Made by a program: the position numbers and the translations under genes
The notes under the pieces: generated by a model
Databases searched by the model: none
Told to the model about the DNA's origin: nothing
The model's input: only the letters and a program-made list of their open reading frames with translations
Shown here: one piece after another, positions 31,836 to 41,084 of the stretch
Layout of the letters: every line of letters starts with the position of its first letter
Numbering within the stretch: the first letter of the stretch is position 1
Source of the DNA: Sordariomycetes sp. S80-01Y
Lineage: Eukaryota > Ascomycota > Sordariomycetes
Length of the DNA: 64,000 nucleotides
Assembly (NCBI GenBank): GCA_037042185.1
Contig: JAXQJY010000027.1
Location: 2,666,001 to 2,730,000 of the forward strand
Direction of reading: 5' to 3'

Positions 31836-34313
31836 ATGACTCCCAGTAGGGGCTTACGGCTGTACCGAGCGTGCCAGCGATGCCGGCGGAGGAAGCTCAA
31901 GTGCGAGTCGTTAGTAAATCCCCGAGCACTAACTAGTCGTATCTTTACGCAAGTGAGGCCTCTAACAGCTGAAATCAGGACAGTGCCATCTGACGCGCGC
32001 AATACTTCATGCTTTGAGTGTCTCCGTGCTGGGGAGCACTGTATCTTGGCCGGGTCGCGACGGGGAGGCGACTACACCGGGTTTCGGAAGAAGAATAAGA
32101 AAAAGCAGAGGCAGAAGCCCAATTCAACTTCATCTTTGATATCCTCCGACAGTCTCAGTCACCATACAACTGAACCGGAGGAACCGATACCTCCGAGCAA
32201 CAGCAGCGGCGACGAGAGCTCGGTCGACCCCGTCTACGCCGATCTAAGGCATCCTCGCGATGCTCTAGAAATTCTTGTCAAACTCGCGTCTGGTGACGCG
32301 ACGTCCCCGAAAGACCAAACACAACATCGAATGTGTCCCTCGGCTGCATCCACTCAGCCCTACCCACAACATGGTGACGAATGCCTCAGGGTCGTTTCAC
32401 CTATAATAGAGGATGATTCAACTCAAATCTTAGGGACGAACGACACACCTCAGGGATTTGCCTGTCAGCCCACGCTCTCACACACAGAAACACTGGTTGT
32501 TGGGGTACTTGGGGCCGATACAACCAAGCACCTTCTTACTCGGTACTGAAGCCTCTGAAACAGCCCAAAGTCTATGCTGACACTTACTACTGCAGCTACG
32601 CAAGTAAACATCATACGTTTTGCCCCCTTGCGTCGAAATCTCTCCTAGAGGCAACGGACCTACGCTCTGTAGCCGTAGAGGAGCCCTACCTTCTAACGGT
32701 CATTTTGACGATTGCGTCGAAAGACGAGCCCGTTTATCGGAGAGTCCATCAACAATGCTGGCAGTATCTCAAGCCTCATCTTATTGACATCATGCTTGCT
32801 ACTCCATCGACCATGAATGTTGGTACCGTCGAGGGTCTACTACTGCTCGCAGAATGGGTTCCGTACGCTCCGTTGGAATCTGAAGATCAGCGAACCAACA
32901 GCTTGCGATGTCCCAAAACGCTGACGGCCATAGAAGATCATACAGCTTGGTCTTTCATAGGTCAGGCTGTGCGGCATGCTTACCTGCTCCGCCTCGACCA
33001 GGTTTCATTCAAGAGCAATCCATATAACGGTCCTCAGCCAGGGAACCGTGAGCGCTTAGCATGGATTTGTGAGTACCGTGCTATCGATCTGATCCACTCC
33101 ATCACTGACAATTCGTAACTGACTAACTTGCTAGTTGTCTATATCGCCGATCGGCAGATTTCAGTGCGCATAGGCCAGTCATTTTGGTCACGAGGCCCCT
33201 CCCTTTCCAGCCGATTTACGGCCAACGATTTCCCCAGCTTGCGGTCCAGGAGCGATGAGGAGCACAACTATGCTATGGTTCTACAAGCCACAATCGAGCT
33301 GACTCAACTACTGCATAACGCACACGACATACTATATTCCTCCAAAGAACGCACGGCCAATATGATACTTCGGGGAGACTATAATCGTTACCTAGACGAC
33401 TTCCGCACATCCCTTTCGGCTTGGAAAACGAGGTGGAGTGCACTGAAAGCTTCCCCGAAACTAGATTGCACCTTGAGGATCTTTATGCAGTACGTCTGCT
33501 TGTATGTGAACGCCTTCTCCTTTCAAGCTATCTTGTCAAGGGCCACCAAAGAAGCTCAAGTCACGGCCGCAGCCAATAGCAACATATCAACGCGGCCGCC
33601 GCAGCAGACGCACGGAATCGCCCGATCACTTTTCCCAGAAGGAATCATGGCCAGCCCGGATGGGGTCTACGTTTTGGAGGCCATCGATGCGGCACGCAGC
33701 ATCGTTAGCATAGCGAACCAAATGGATCCAGTCGAGCACATGCGGTTTATGCCGTTCCGATTCTACGTGTACGTTTTACCTCCGGCTCTCATTCTCTGCC
33801 ATGACTAAGAGTTTTGCGAGATACACCATCTATGCTGCCGTCTTCCTGTACAAAGTCGTCGTCTTCGGTGCCATGTCAAGGGCCGAACACGAAGAAACTG
33901 CGAGCCTTATGCGCTGCTTCATATCTCTCCTCGACGAGACGGCACCTGGCTGCGATGAGCATGTGGGAAATCGCTATGGCCGTTTGCTCAAATGCATGTG
34001 GGCCGCGGAAGGCATAAGCGCAACGCTGCCATTATCTCGTGCCGCAAAGAGTGCAAGTGATATGGCTGCCTACCCTTCTCTGGAGCCCCAGAACCCCAGG
34101 CCCGCTGGTTGCGAGGGATCGTCACATCTACGGCCGCAGGAAGCAAACCCCAACACTTTCGGGCCAGTGGACTTGAACGATCCATCTTTCAGAGCGCTGG
34201 AAGATTTCAATTTGTTCTGTCCCGAATTTTCTGCGCTAGAAACGGAATTCTTAGATCTTGGAGTCGGAGAATCGAGCATAGCAAGTCTTGGCAACGGTGC
34301 GCATATGTATTAA
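31836..34313 (+). CDS. Zn2Cys6 transcription factor of the catabolic cluster
   Basis: Five exons: 31836-31909, 31979-32542, 32596-33068, 33135-33768 and 33812-34313 (748 residues). The introns are 69, 53, 66 and 43 nt and all phases agree. After splicing, the zinc cluster reads C-X2-C-X6-C-X12-C-X2-C-X6-C: 'ACQRCRRRKLKC' from exon 1 and 'CFECLRAGEHC' from exon 2. The first intron cuts the cluster between cysteines 3 and 4. A basic stretch 'KKNKKKQRQK' follows and may serve for nuclear import. The middle-homology domain starts at about 'YASKHHTFCPLA' (residue 214), with 'LAWIFVYIADRQISVR' joined across intron 3, a strong family signature. It is the right-most gene of the alcohol dehydrogenase, dioxygenase and aldehyde dehydrogenase group, 283 bp after the last, so it is a likely pathway-specific activator. 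That link is inference. Confidence 0.9.
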
Positions 34314-35168
34314 TGGACAAAGCGGATCCATATCTGGGGAAGCATGGCGTTCAAGTGGTCTCGAGGACTTACTTCTGGTTTGTTGGTCGAGCGATTATCT
34401 GCACCTTAGCTGGTATCCAAAGGGACAAGTATTACTACAAAATGATTGACTGAATTTTCAACAGTAATCGTGTGTTGACGTAGAGCTTTCAAGACCGTTG
34501 TCCCACGTAGCTCGGGAATCTGAAGTCCGTGGCTACTCGGTCCATTCGGAAGTTGGTTTCATAGGATACGTCAGCTAGGGTACCTGAGGTACGTGCCCTT
34601 GCAATCTGAGCTGTAGTGTGGTAAACTTCGTGTGACGTCGGTGGGTCATACGCGAGCAAGAGTAATCAAGTTACTGCGCCATAAGTGCATATGTTTGAAT
34701 TGAGGGCATCATTCTGGCGTTGTACGGTCGGAAATGTGGTATTGTTTCGTCGAGTTAGGCTTCGGTGAGGTAGATAGGCCACGTCTTGGGGACGGCTCCG
34801 CCACACGTCTGTCTATGCCACGCGACTCGTAGGATTTCTGACAATTCACACCTTCACTCTCACATCAATACGATAATTGCTGCACGTAACTCTTTGACGC
34901 CAACGTTACCGTTTTCAGAAACCGATTACCTGCCAGTCCGGACCTGCATTGAAAGAATCTCGCGTGCTCACGCGACAACTCAACCCCCTGCAACAACTGT
35001 CGTCGTCGCGCTTGCGACTGCCAAGTGCCACAGCCGCGCGCACCAATAGCGATCCTGCGCGGCCTCCAGCACGGCTTCAATCGGGCTCTCATTAATCTGA
35101 ATGATTTCCCGCAGGCGAATTGCGACTGATTCGCGCGTCTCGTGGCGTTGCCGCCCTCTAGGCCCAGC
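34314..35168. other. Intergenic, nothing recognised
   Basis: 3' flank of the Zn2Cys6 gene and upstream region of the LicD-family gene. Only short frames. It forms the right border of the catabolic cluster. Confidence 0.45.
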
Positions 35169-36170
35169 ATGAGGACCTTTGGGTTGCTTGCAATCTTCAT
35201 ATGCACGGCTTACGCAGCCTCACTCCCTGCAGAATCCAAGGCCACGGCCGCAGGTCTGAAAGGAAGATGGGTGCCACCCGAAGAAAAGTACTTTCGTAGG
35301 TCATCCGAGGAATATTCATTATCCTCGGTTAAATGCTAATAAACTCCCAGATGAATCTAGGTAGGTCCAATTTCGTAAATAGGTGGCGTCGCAAATCGGC
35401 TGCTCATACTCTCCTAGGACGAACATGCATTACGACGGGAGGTTCACCCGCAACTTCCTTTCAGAAGAGGATCAAAAGAATACAATAAGGCTTCTGGTCA
35501 AGACTTACTTGAACACAGTCCGGGAATTGGGCGTTCAAACCTGGCTCATGCATGGGTCTCTACTCGGTTGGTGGTGGGGGAAGAAGGTGAGTTTGCCACA
35601 CCCTGCCGACCCTCGCTGAGGCGTTGACGATGGTCCGCAGGTGATGCCTTGGGACCTTGATGCCGATGTACAGGTAACCGAGCAAGACATGTACTTTCTC
35701 GCAGCCTATTACAACATGACGACGTACTATTACATAGGGGACGAGATGCCAAAAGGCCGCACCTATCTCCTGGATGTAAACCCGCATCACGAACACCGGG
35801 AGATGGACGATATCCTCAATGTCATAGATGCGAGGTGGATCGATACCACGACGGGGTTGTTCATTGATATCACTTCAGCAAGGTATGCTCTGGATCATCC
35901 GCAAGGGGAGGGGATATTGTACGACAAACATGCGCATGAGTTCCGCGATACGTATCTCTACCCTCTTCTGGAGACGACTTTTGAGGGAGCGCCGGTTAAG
36001 ATACCCTTTGGGTATAAGAAAATGCTTGAGTCGGAGTATGGAGAGAAGGCTCTCACCAACACCCGCTTCCATGGGTAAGTTTCTTCGAGCATCCTGGACT
36101 TGCCGTTGCTAATGATCCGAGGCATTACTTCGACGACGATCTGATGAAATGGATACCTGTGGAGCCTTAA
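35169..36170 (+). CDS. Secretory-pathway LicD-family protein with a 10-nt microexon
   Basis: Five exons: 35169-35295, 35351-35360, 35418-35586, 35641-36074 and 36122-36170 (262 residues). Exon 2 is only 10 nt. It is required: it joins 'PPEEKYF' to 'TNMHYDGRF' as 'H-E-S-R', and every phase then fits (1, 2, 0, 2). An N-terminal signal peptide or anchor is seen ('FGLLAIFICTAYAASL'). The LicD core follows: 'TWLMHGSLLGWWWGKK', then the acidic metal-binding run D107, D109, D111 in 'MPWDLDADVQV', and 'YLLDVNP' and 'RWIDTTTGLFIDIT'. LicD proteins transfer phosphocholine or phosphosugar groups in bacteria, and fungal relatives such as Mnn4 act in mannosyl-phosphate transfer in the Golgi. The exact reaction here is unknown. 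It is shorter than Mnn4 and likely lumenal. Confidence 0.88.
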
Positions 36171-36630
36171 AAAGCCGAACCTTACCGTGGATGAGAGACT
36201 TTGTTTGACGCGGCCGACGTACGAAACGATTGATGAGAGGCACCTATTGAGTGCTCGCAGCTTTCAGGCTGGTCCTTGTACTTATATACCTTCCTGTACA
36301 CCTAGACTGAAGCCATGGAACATGACCTAGAGATATGATATCAATTGACGCAATAATTCTTAGAATCTTTGCTTCTAAATTGGCAGATAATGCGGTCGTC
36401 AAGCCTACAATCAGATGCACTATGAGTCGAGGCAAACCGAAGGACCGACGTTGCCCCTCCATCGACTTTGACCCCCGTCGCGTCACTTCAACGCGTCGGT
36501 ATCTTCAACCAAACAACAATTCGACCCAATTCAATCGCAGAAAGCCCCAGCTCCAAGCTGATGAATTTAAATTAGTACTGCTATCCTCCAGGCACTGAAA
36601 GTGTTGCAGACCGCGCGATACAGCCCCGCC
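36171..36630. other. Intergenic, nothing recognised
   Basis: 3' flank of the LicD gene and promoter of the kinetochore-type gene. Open frames on both strands are short and lack domains. Confidence 0.4.
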
Positions 36631-38577
36631 ATGGCGGCGACCGGTTTGTTGCCTCTACTCAACGCGTCGCATCCAAACTAACACTTCCAGGTCGCGCTGC
36701 TCGCGCAGACCGTCTCAACGAACGATTACGCGGCGCACAGCGTGTCAACATTGCCGACGACGACTTCGGGCTCGATCTTGGTGCTTTTGACGATGCGCCT
36801 GATCCATCAACCTCCCCCGACACAGAACCGCGACCAGAACCTGATCCCGAGCCAAGCTCCTCGGCAAAGCGACGAAAACTAGACAACGGCGCATCCGCAC
36901 CTGTGCGTCAATCTCCTAGGAGCCGAAGGAGTCCGTACGCTTTGTCCGAAACATCTAGGGAATCAGTCAGGCAGAATCGGAGTTCTCCCGTAGTATCGGG
37001 CGCACGCGTTGCAAGGAGTGCTCGACACGTAGTTGCGCCTGCGGCGACTGAGCCCGATCCCGATGACTTGGAAAGCCTTCCACCGCCATCTAGCGTGCAG
37101 CGAAGTCAGCAGTCACCCGTTGTCGTTCGAGATAGAGTAGTCGAAGAGATTGCGGAAAGTCCAGCCGACAGGCCCGGCAGTGGCCAACGAAGGCCCATTC
37201 AAAGCGCTGTCGCGTCAAGTTCGAGGCTACAAGGGGCCTTACGGTCTGACAGTGTCGAAGCGACAAACAGCTCCCCTACGACTTACAAGTCCCGGCGAAG
37301 TGATGCAATCTCCGTCGTGAGGTCTACGCGGAGCGTGCGACAGTCGAGTCTACGGCAGACTCCTAGCCGGTCTCCGCAGGATGATGTCGACGAGCTATCC
37401 CCTGATCAACCGCCAGATTTACCTAGTGTAGCTGAGGAAACACCGAGTCGAGAACCTGTAGGTGATCAGGCCACGGCGGTGGGGGATGCGGAAGCCGCGG
37501 CTGGACTCGGGGGACGACGACGCCGACCTGGCCGCCCTGTTGCTTCTCCAGAGCTGGGCTCAAGAGACGGCGATGAGGCTGAGGATGAGCCGGACCCAGA
37601 GCCAGTACAGCCCAGGCGGAAACGCCCGCGGCCCAGTCCGGCGAAACAAAAACAGGGCGGGCCGAGATCCAAGCCGGGTTCAAAGTCCAAGACCGCTACG
37701 GCCCAAAGCAAAGCAAAAAGCAAACAGAAGCGCTCTCCAAAACGGAAACGACGATCCGGTAACGAGGATGAAGGGGACACCAACGCCATCGAGCTCACAG
37801 TTCAGCGCTTCGTCAATCACAAGAAACGTGAAGGAGATCCAGATCCCTTGCAGCTCGAGATTCCTTTTGCGAACCGCTCTGGTGAGAGTGTCACGGAAGT
37901 TTTTGCGGCCGTTTGTGACGAGGTGATCGCAAACACTATTGCGCAATTCCAAGGGGTCATTGATGGCACAAGCGACGCTGCGAGGAAGAAGGAATTCAGG
38001 ATCAAGATTCGGGCGGTTGAGGCCTACAAGGAGACGCTCAGTGCCCGGTTGCTTGAGCACGTAAGTGGCTGAGACGCAAACAAAGGGGTGTTTGCTAATG
38101 TTGCGATAGACCATTCGGCTGAATCATTGGCACTCGCTTAGAAAGCGAGTTCGGCATGCGCAAAAAGAGAAACTCGCTCTGCGCGAGGAGATCATGGAAC
38201 TCAAGCGGGAGAGGGAGCAAGTCGCGCTCCGGATGGATGCTGTTCGCATCAAACATGAGGCCGATACAAAGGAGTCAAATGTAAGTTCCAACCGTTCTGT
38301 CGACTATGCTTTACTCTAACCCGCCTAGTCCTTGCTCGACATGTCAGCCACAATGCGCGACATTGATCTGGCCGCAGCTTCTGGTCGCGAAGCACCAGAA
38401 CTTTCGGCCAAAGCCAACAAGGAAGCCGAACTCGCCAACTTGGAACTGGCGGTGGCGCAAATCGCAGACCAAGCAAGCTCAGCTGGTCCCACGGGCGGGC
38501 TGTTGAGCCAGATCAAGGACTTCAACGGGCTTCTCGAGCGCGCAGCCGTCGCCCTCGAGTCGAGGCGGGAGTCATGA
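36631..38577 (+). CDS. Probable inner kinetochore protein, CENP-U/Ame1-like
   Basis: Four exons: 36631-36643, 36691-38060, 38110-38280 and 38329-38577 (600 residues). The first coding exon is 13 nt ('MAAT' plus one base). The N-terminus 'RADRLNERLRGAQRV' resembles the basic motif by which Ame1 binds the Mis12/MIND complex. A long disordered Ser/Pro/Arg-rich middle follows, with SP-type sites, an AT-hook-like 'RRRRPGRPV' and several nuclear localisation clusters. The C-terminal ~230 residues are the conserved part: 'IELTVQRFVNHKK', 'LEIPFANRSGESVTEVFAAVC', 'RIKIRAVEAYKETL', then a coiled coil ('KRVRHAQKEKLALREEIMELK') ending near 'QIKDFNGLLERAAVAL'. This layout fits the CENP-U/Ame1 subunit of the CCAN. 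I assign it from general resemblance, not from a decisive motif. The alternative is an uncharacterised nuclear coiled-coil protein. Confidence 0.65.
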
Positions 38578-38683
38578 GGTGAACTCTGGAAGAAGTGACG
38601 AATAATGATACCATTTCCATGCTCAACGCCTACCAAAATGCCTTTTCGCTATCTACACCTGACCTCGTCGCTTGCCCACTCCC

Positions 38684-39350
38684 TTAGCTCATCTTCGCGT
38701 TGCTGAAATCCATCTCAGGATGCTGGTCCTGGAACTTCTTCAGAATGTCTGCCTTCTTCTGCTCATCGCTCGTCGGCAGCCCCTGCTCCTTCTGCCGCTG
38801 GTCAAACATCATCTTCTCCACCATGCCCCTCGTCTCGCCATCCAGGTCGCTCAGCTTCGAGTTCTCGGGCGTTATCTTAGAAACGTCGATTTTAGGCGCG
38901 CTGGTAACCACATGCGGCCACCATTCCATCTTGTTGGACTTGTCAAGGTGGATCTCGACGGTCTTGGTGCCGGAGGGGTTGGTCGCTAGGGTCCACGTCG
39001 ACTCGGACGTGTTGACATCGTGGGGGGTCTCGCCCTGCGGCTGTTAGCACCAGCGGTTGGCGGAGAGCAGATGGCTACGTACATCAATGATGGGGTCTTG
39101 GCCCTTGACGCCAGCCTTGAGGTACTTGCGCTTGATTTCAATGACGAGGTCTTTCGACTTGTAGTTTCCCGGTACTTCGAATGTCACGTCCAGCTCGTGG
39201 ATTTGCTGTTGCCATTTGTAGGGGAGAGCTTGCTGCTCAAGGATCTCCTTCTCCTTGGCAGCCTCAATCTCGGCGGCAGTGGGTTCTATTTGCGTTAGAC
39301 ACGTTGAAAATCAATAGATATTGGCTTTCCAGTATACCTTTATCGGCCAT
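38684..39350 (-). CDS. nudC: Nuclear movement protein NudC (CS domain)
   Basis: Three exons: 39338-39350, 39083-39285 and 38684-39034 (188 residues). The introns are 52 and 48 nt. The first coding exon is 13 nt ('MADK' plus one base). A short charged helix ('[16 protein letters not shown]') precedes the CS/p23-like domain (about residues 25-120): '[17 protein letters not shown]', '[20 protein letters not shown]' and '[28 protein letters not shown]'. The C-terminal tail ends '[14 protein letters not shown]', the classic NudC ending. NudC acts as a co-chaperone with Hsp90, stabilises LIS1 (NudF) and supports dynein-driven nuclear migration in hyphae. Length matches Aspergillus nudC. It is head to head with TFB3. 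Confidence 0.95.
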
Positions 39351-39651
39351 AGCGAATGTAGCGGAAGTTGCGACGGTTGCGATTGTTATTTGTAAGGTAG
39401 AAAGTTATCGAATCGAAGTGGGATGCAGCTCGATGGAGGGGCAATGATGACGGATCCCGCCCTGCATTTGCCAACGCGCGCTAACAATTCCCCATGTGGC
39501 CCAAGCTTCTTTAACTCGAACCTCCAACGAAGCGCGTCAATCCCATAGATCGAGACACGACTTCGCGACCTGCCACCTCGATCGTTTCCCATAGGCACGC
39601 CCTCAATCTCATCGAAGAGATCCAGTGCGCCATCGTCCACTGACCGCCATC
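39351..39651. promoter_or_regulatory. Bidirectional promoter of nudC and TFB3
   Basis: Only 301 bp separate the two divergent start codons, so both promoters and leaders must fit here. No TATA box is evident. Confidence 0.6.
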
Positions 39652-40752
39652 ATGTCGCGGGTCTCTCACGCCGGTCTGTCCGGCAGACCGCCCTCCCCAG
39701 ACAGCGCCGCCGACGAAACCTGCCCCGTCTGCAAGACAACCCGCTACTTCAACCCCGACATGACCTTTCGCATCAACCCGGAGTGCTACCATCGGATGTG
39801 CAAGACCTGCGTTGACAGGATCTTCAAGGACGGACCCAACCAGTGCCCCTACGCGGGCTGCAACAAGACTCTCCGCCATAGAAACTTCAAGGAAGCGTAC
39901 TTCGCGGATCTCAAGGTGCAGCGCGAGGTGGACATCAGGAAACGTGTGGCGGGCGTGTTCAACAGGGAGGAACATGAGTTCGAGACGCTAGAGGACTACA
40001 ACACCTACCTCGAGGACGTCGAGAACCTGACCACGGAGCTGGTGGACGGAACTCCCGAGGAGAGGAAAGCGGCCGAGGCGAAGCTGCAGGCCGAGGAGCA
40101 GAGCCATAAGGCCGAGATCGAGTTGAGGAGAAAAGAGCGGATGGAGGGCGACGATGTGCGACGCAAACGCCTCGCCGCGGAGCAAGAAGCCTCCCGCCAA
40201 CGACGCCTCCAAGAAGCCCAGGCAGAAGCCGACGAAAAGGCCGCCACCCTGCGCTCCCGCGAGGAATTGCTTGACGGCCTCACAAACTCCGCGCCTGGTA
40301 GAGCAAGCGAGGCCATGCAGAAGATCATGCTCAAGAAGCGGGGCCAGCAGAAGAAGACGGCCATCCTCGACAGCGTGCCGGCCCCTGGTGCTGGTCTTTC
40401 GATTAGAGGTCTGAAGGATAAGTCGAAGCCCGCACCCGTGGATGAAGGCCCGTACGATCCCTACGGCGGCCTGGATCTTAGACTCACGCGGATGGAACTC
40501 ACGCCTGAGAAGATGGACGAGTACAGGAGTCCGCTGGCCGACATTGCCAGGACCAAGGACGAGTACAAGGCTGGTGGCTATGATCTGGGCGAGTACTTCA
40601 GCAGAGCCATGTTCGAGGCGTTTGCCGGTCTGGGCGTCTTCATCGGGGAGGAAGGCGTGGAGCGGGACGTGAGCACACAAGCCGCTGCTCAGGCTGCTGC
40701 TACGGGGACGACCGGGGGCAGTATGGATGTTGACAAGGATGGAAGGCAGTAA
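39652..40752 (+). CDS. TFB3: TFIIH subunit Tfb3/MAT1 (CAK assembly factor)
   Basis: Single exon, 366 residues. A RING finger lies at residues ~24-70 ('CPVCKTTRYFNPDMTFRI', 'CYHRMCKTCVDRIF', 'CPYAGC'). The MAT1 domain follows, with a long charged coiled coil (about residues 120-220: 'EERKAAEAKLQAEEQSHKAE', 'RKRLAAEQEASRQRRLQEAQ'). The conserved C-terminal block 'YRSPLADIARTKDEYKAGGYD..EYFSRAMFEAFAGL' contacts the kinase-cyclin pair. Tfb3 anchors the Cdk7/Kin28-cyclin H kinase to core TFIIH, where it phosphorylates the RNA polymerase II tail and takes part in nucleotide-excision repair. The ATG at 39652 gives the standard N-terminus; the frame opens slightly upstream without an ATG. Confidence 0.95.
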   Translation: MSRVSHAGLSGRPPSPDSAADETCPVCKTTRYFNPDMTFRINPECYHRMCKTCVDRIFKDGPNQCPYAGCNKTLRHRNFKEAYFADLKVQREVDIRKRVAGVFNREEHEFETLEDYNTYLEDVENLTTELVDGTPEERKAAEAKLQAEEQSHKAEIELRRKERMEGDDVRRKRLAAEQEASRQRRLQEAQAEADEKAATLRSREELLDGLTNSAPGRASEAMQKIMLKKRGQQKKTAILDSVPAPGAGLSIRGLKDKSKPAPVDEGPYDPYGGLDLRLTRMELTPEKMDEYRSPLADIARTKDEYKAGGYDLGEYFSRAMFEAFAGLGVFIGEEGVERDVSTQAAAQAAATGTTGGSMDVDKDGRQ

Positions 40753-41084
40753 TGCCCGGAAATGATGGTTTGCTATTGCACAGCGCGGCGTTTGGCGTCA
40801 AGGGCCAAGTTCTAGATACTCACATAGACGAGGCACGGTTTCACATTTTCAATGATAGCTCATGGAGCGCTGATTCAAACAGAAAAGTCTGATTCATATT
40901 TGTATTATACCACCAAACCACCCTCGACCCGCGACCCTCCCCTGCCCCTATTCCCTGTCCGTGAACGCCTCGCTGCATAATGCGATGTTGATTGAAAACT
41001 AAATACCTAGAAGGACTGAAAGAAACTTGTACTCGCTCGCTTGTTCAACGATGTGAGGCCCATTCCATGAGCTGGTCAGCACGA
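40753..41084. other. Convergent 3' intergenic region
   Basis: 332 bp between the stop codons of convergent TFB3 and the AP180-type gene. Expected to hold both polyadenylation regions. No other element seen. Confidence 0.5.

Noticed and set aside
31836-32549. Single-exon start of the Zn2Cys6 gene without the first intron
   Set aside because: The frame is open, but without splicing the Cys3-Cys4 spacing would be 35 residues, far outside the family. GTTAGT donor, CTAAC branch and CAG acceptor support an intron. Kept as a possible retained-intron form.
39988-40680. 230-codon minus-strand frame opposite TFB3
   Set aside because: Antisense shadow of the charged coiled-coil region of TFB3; no independent support.
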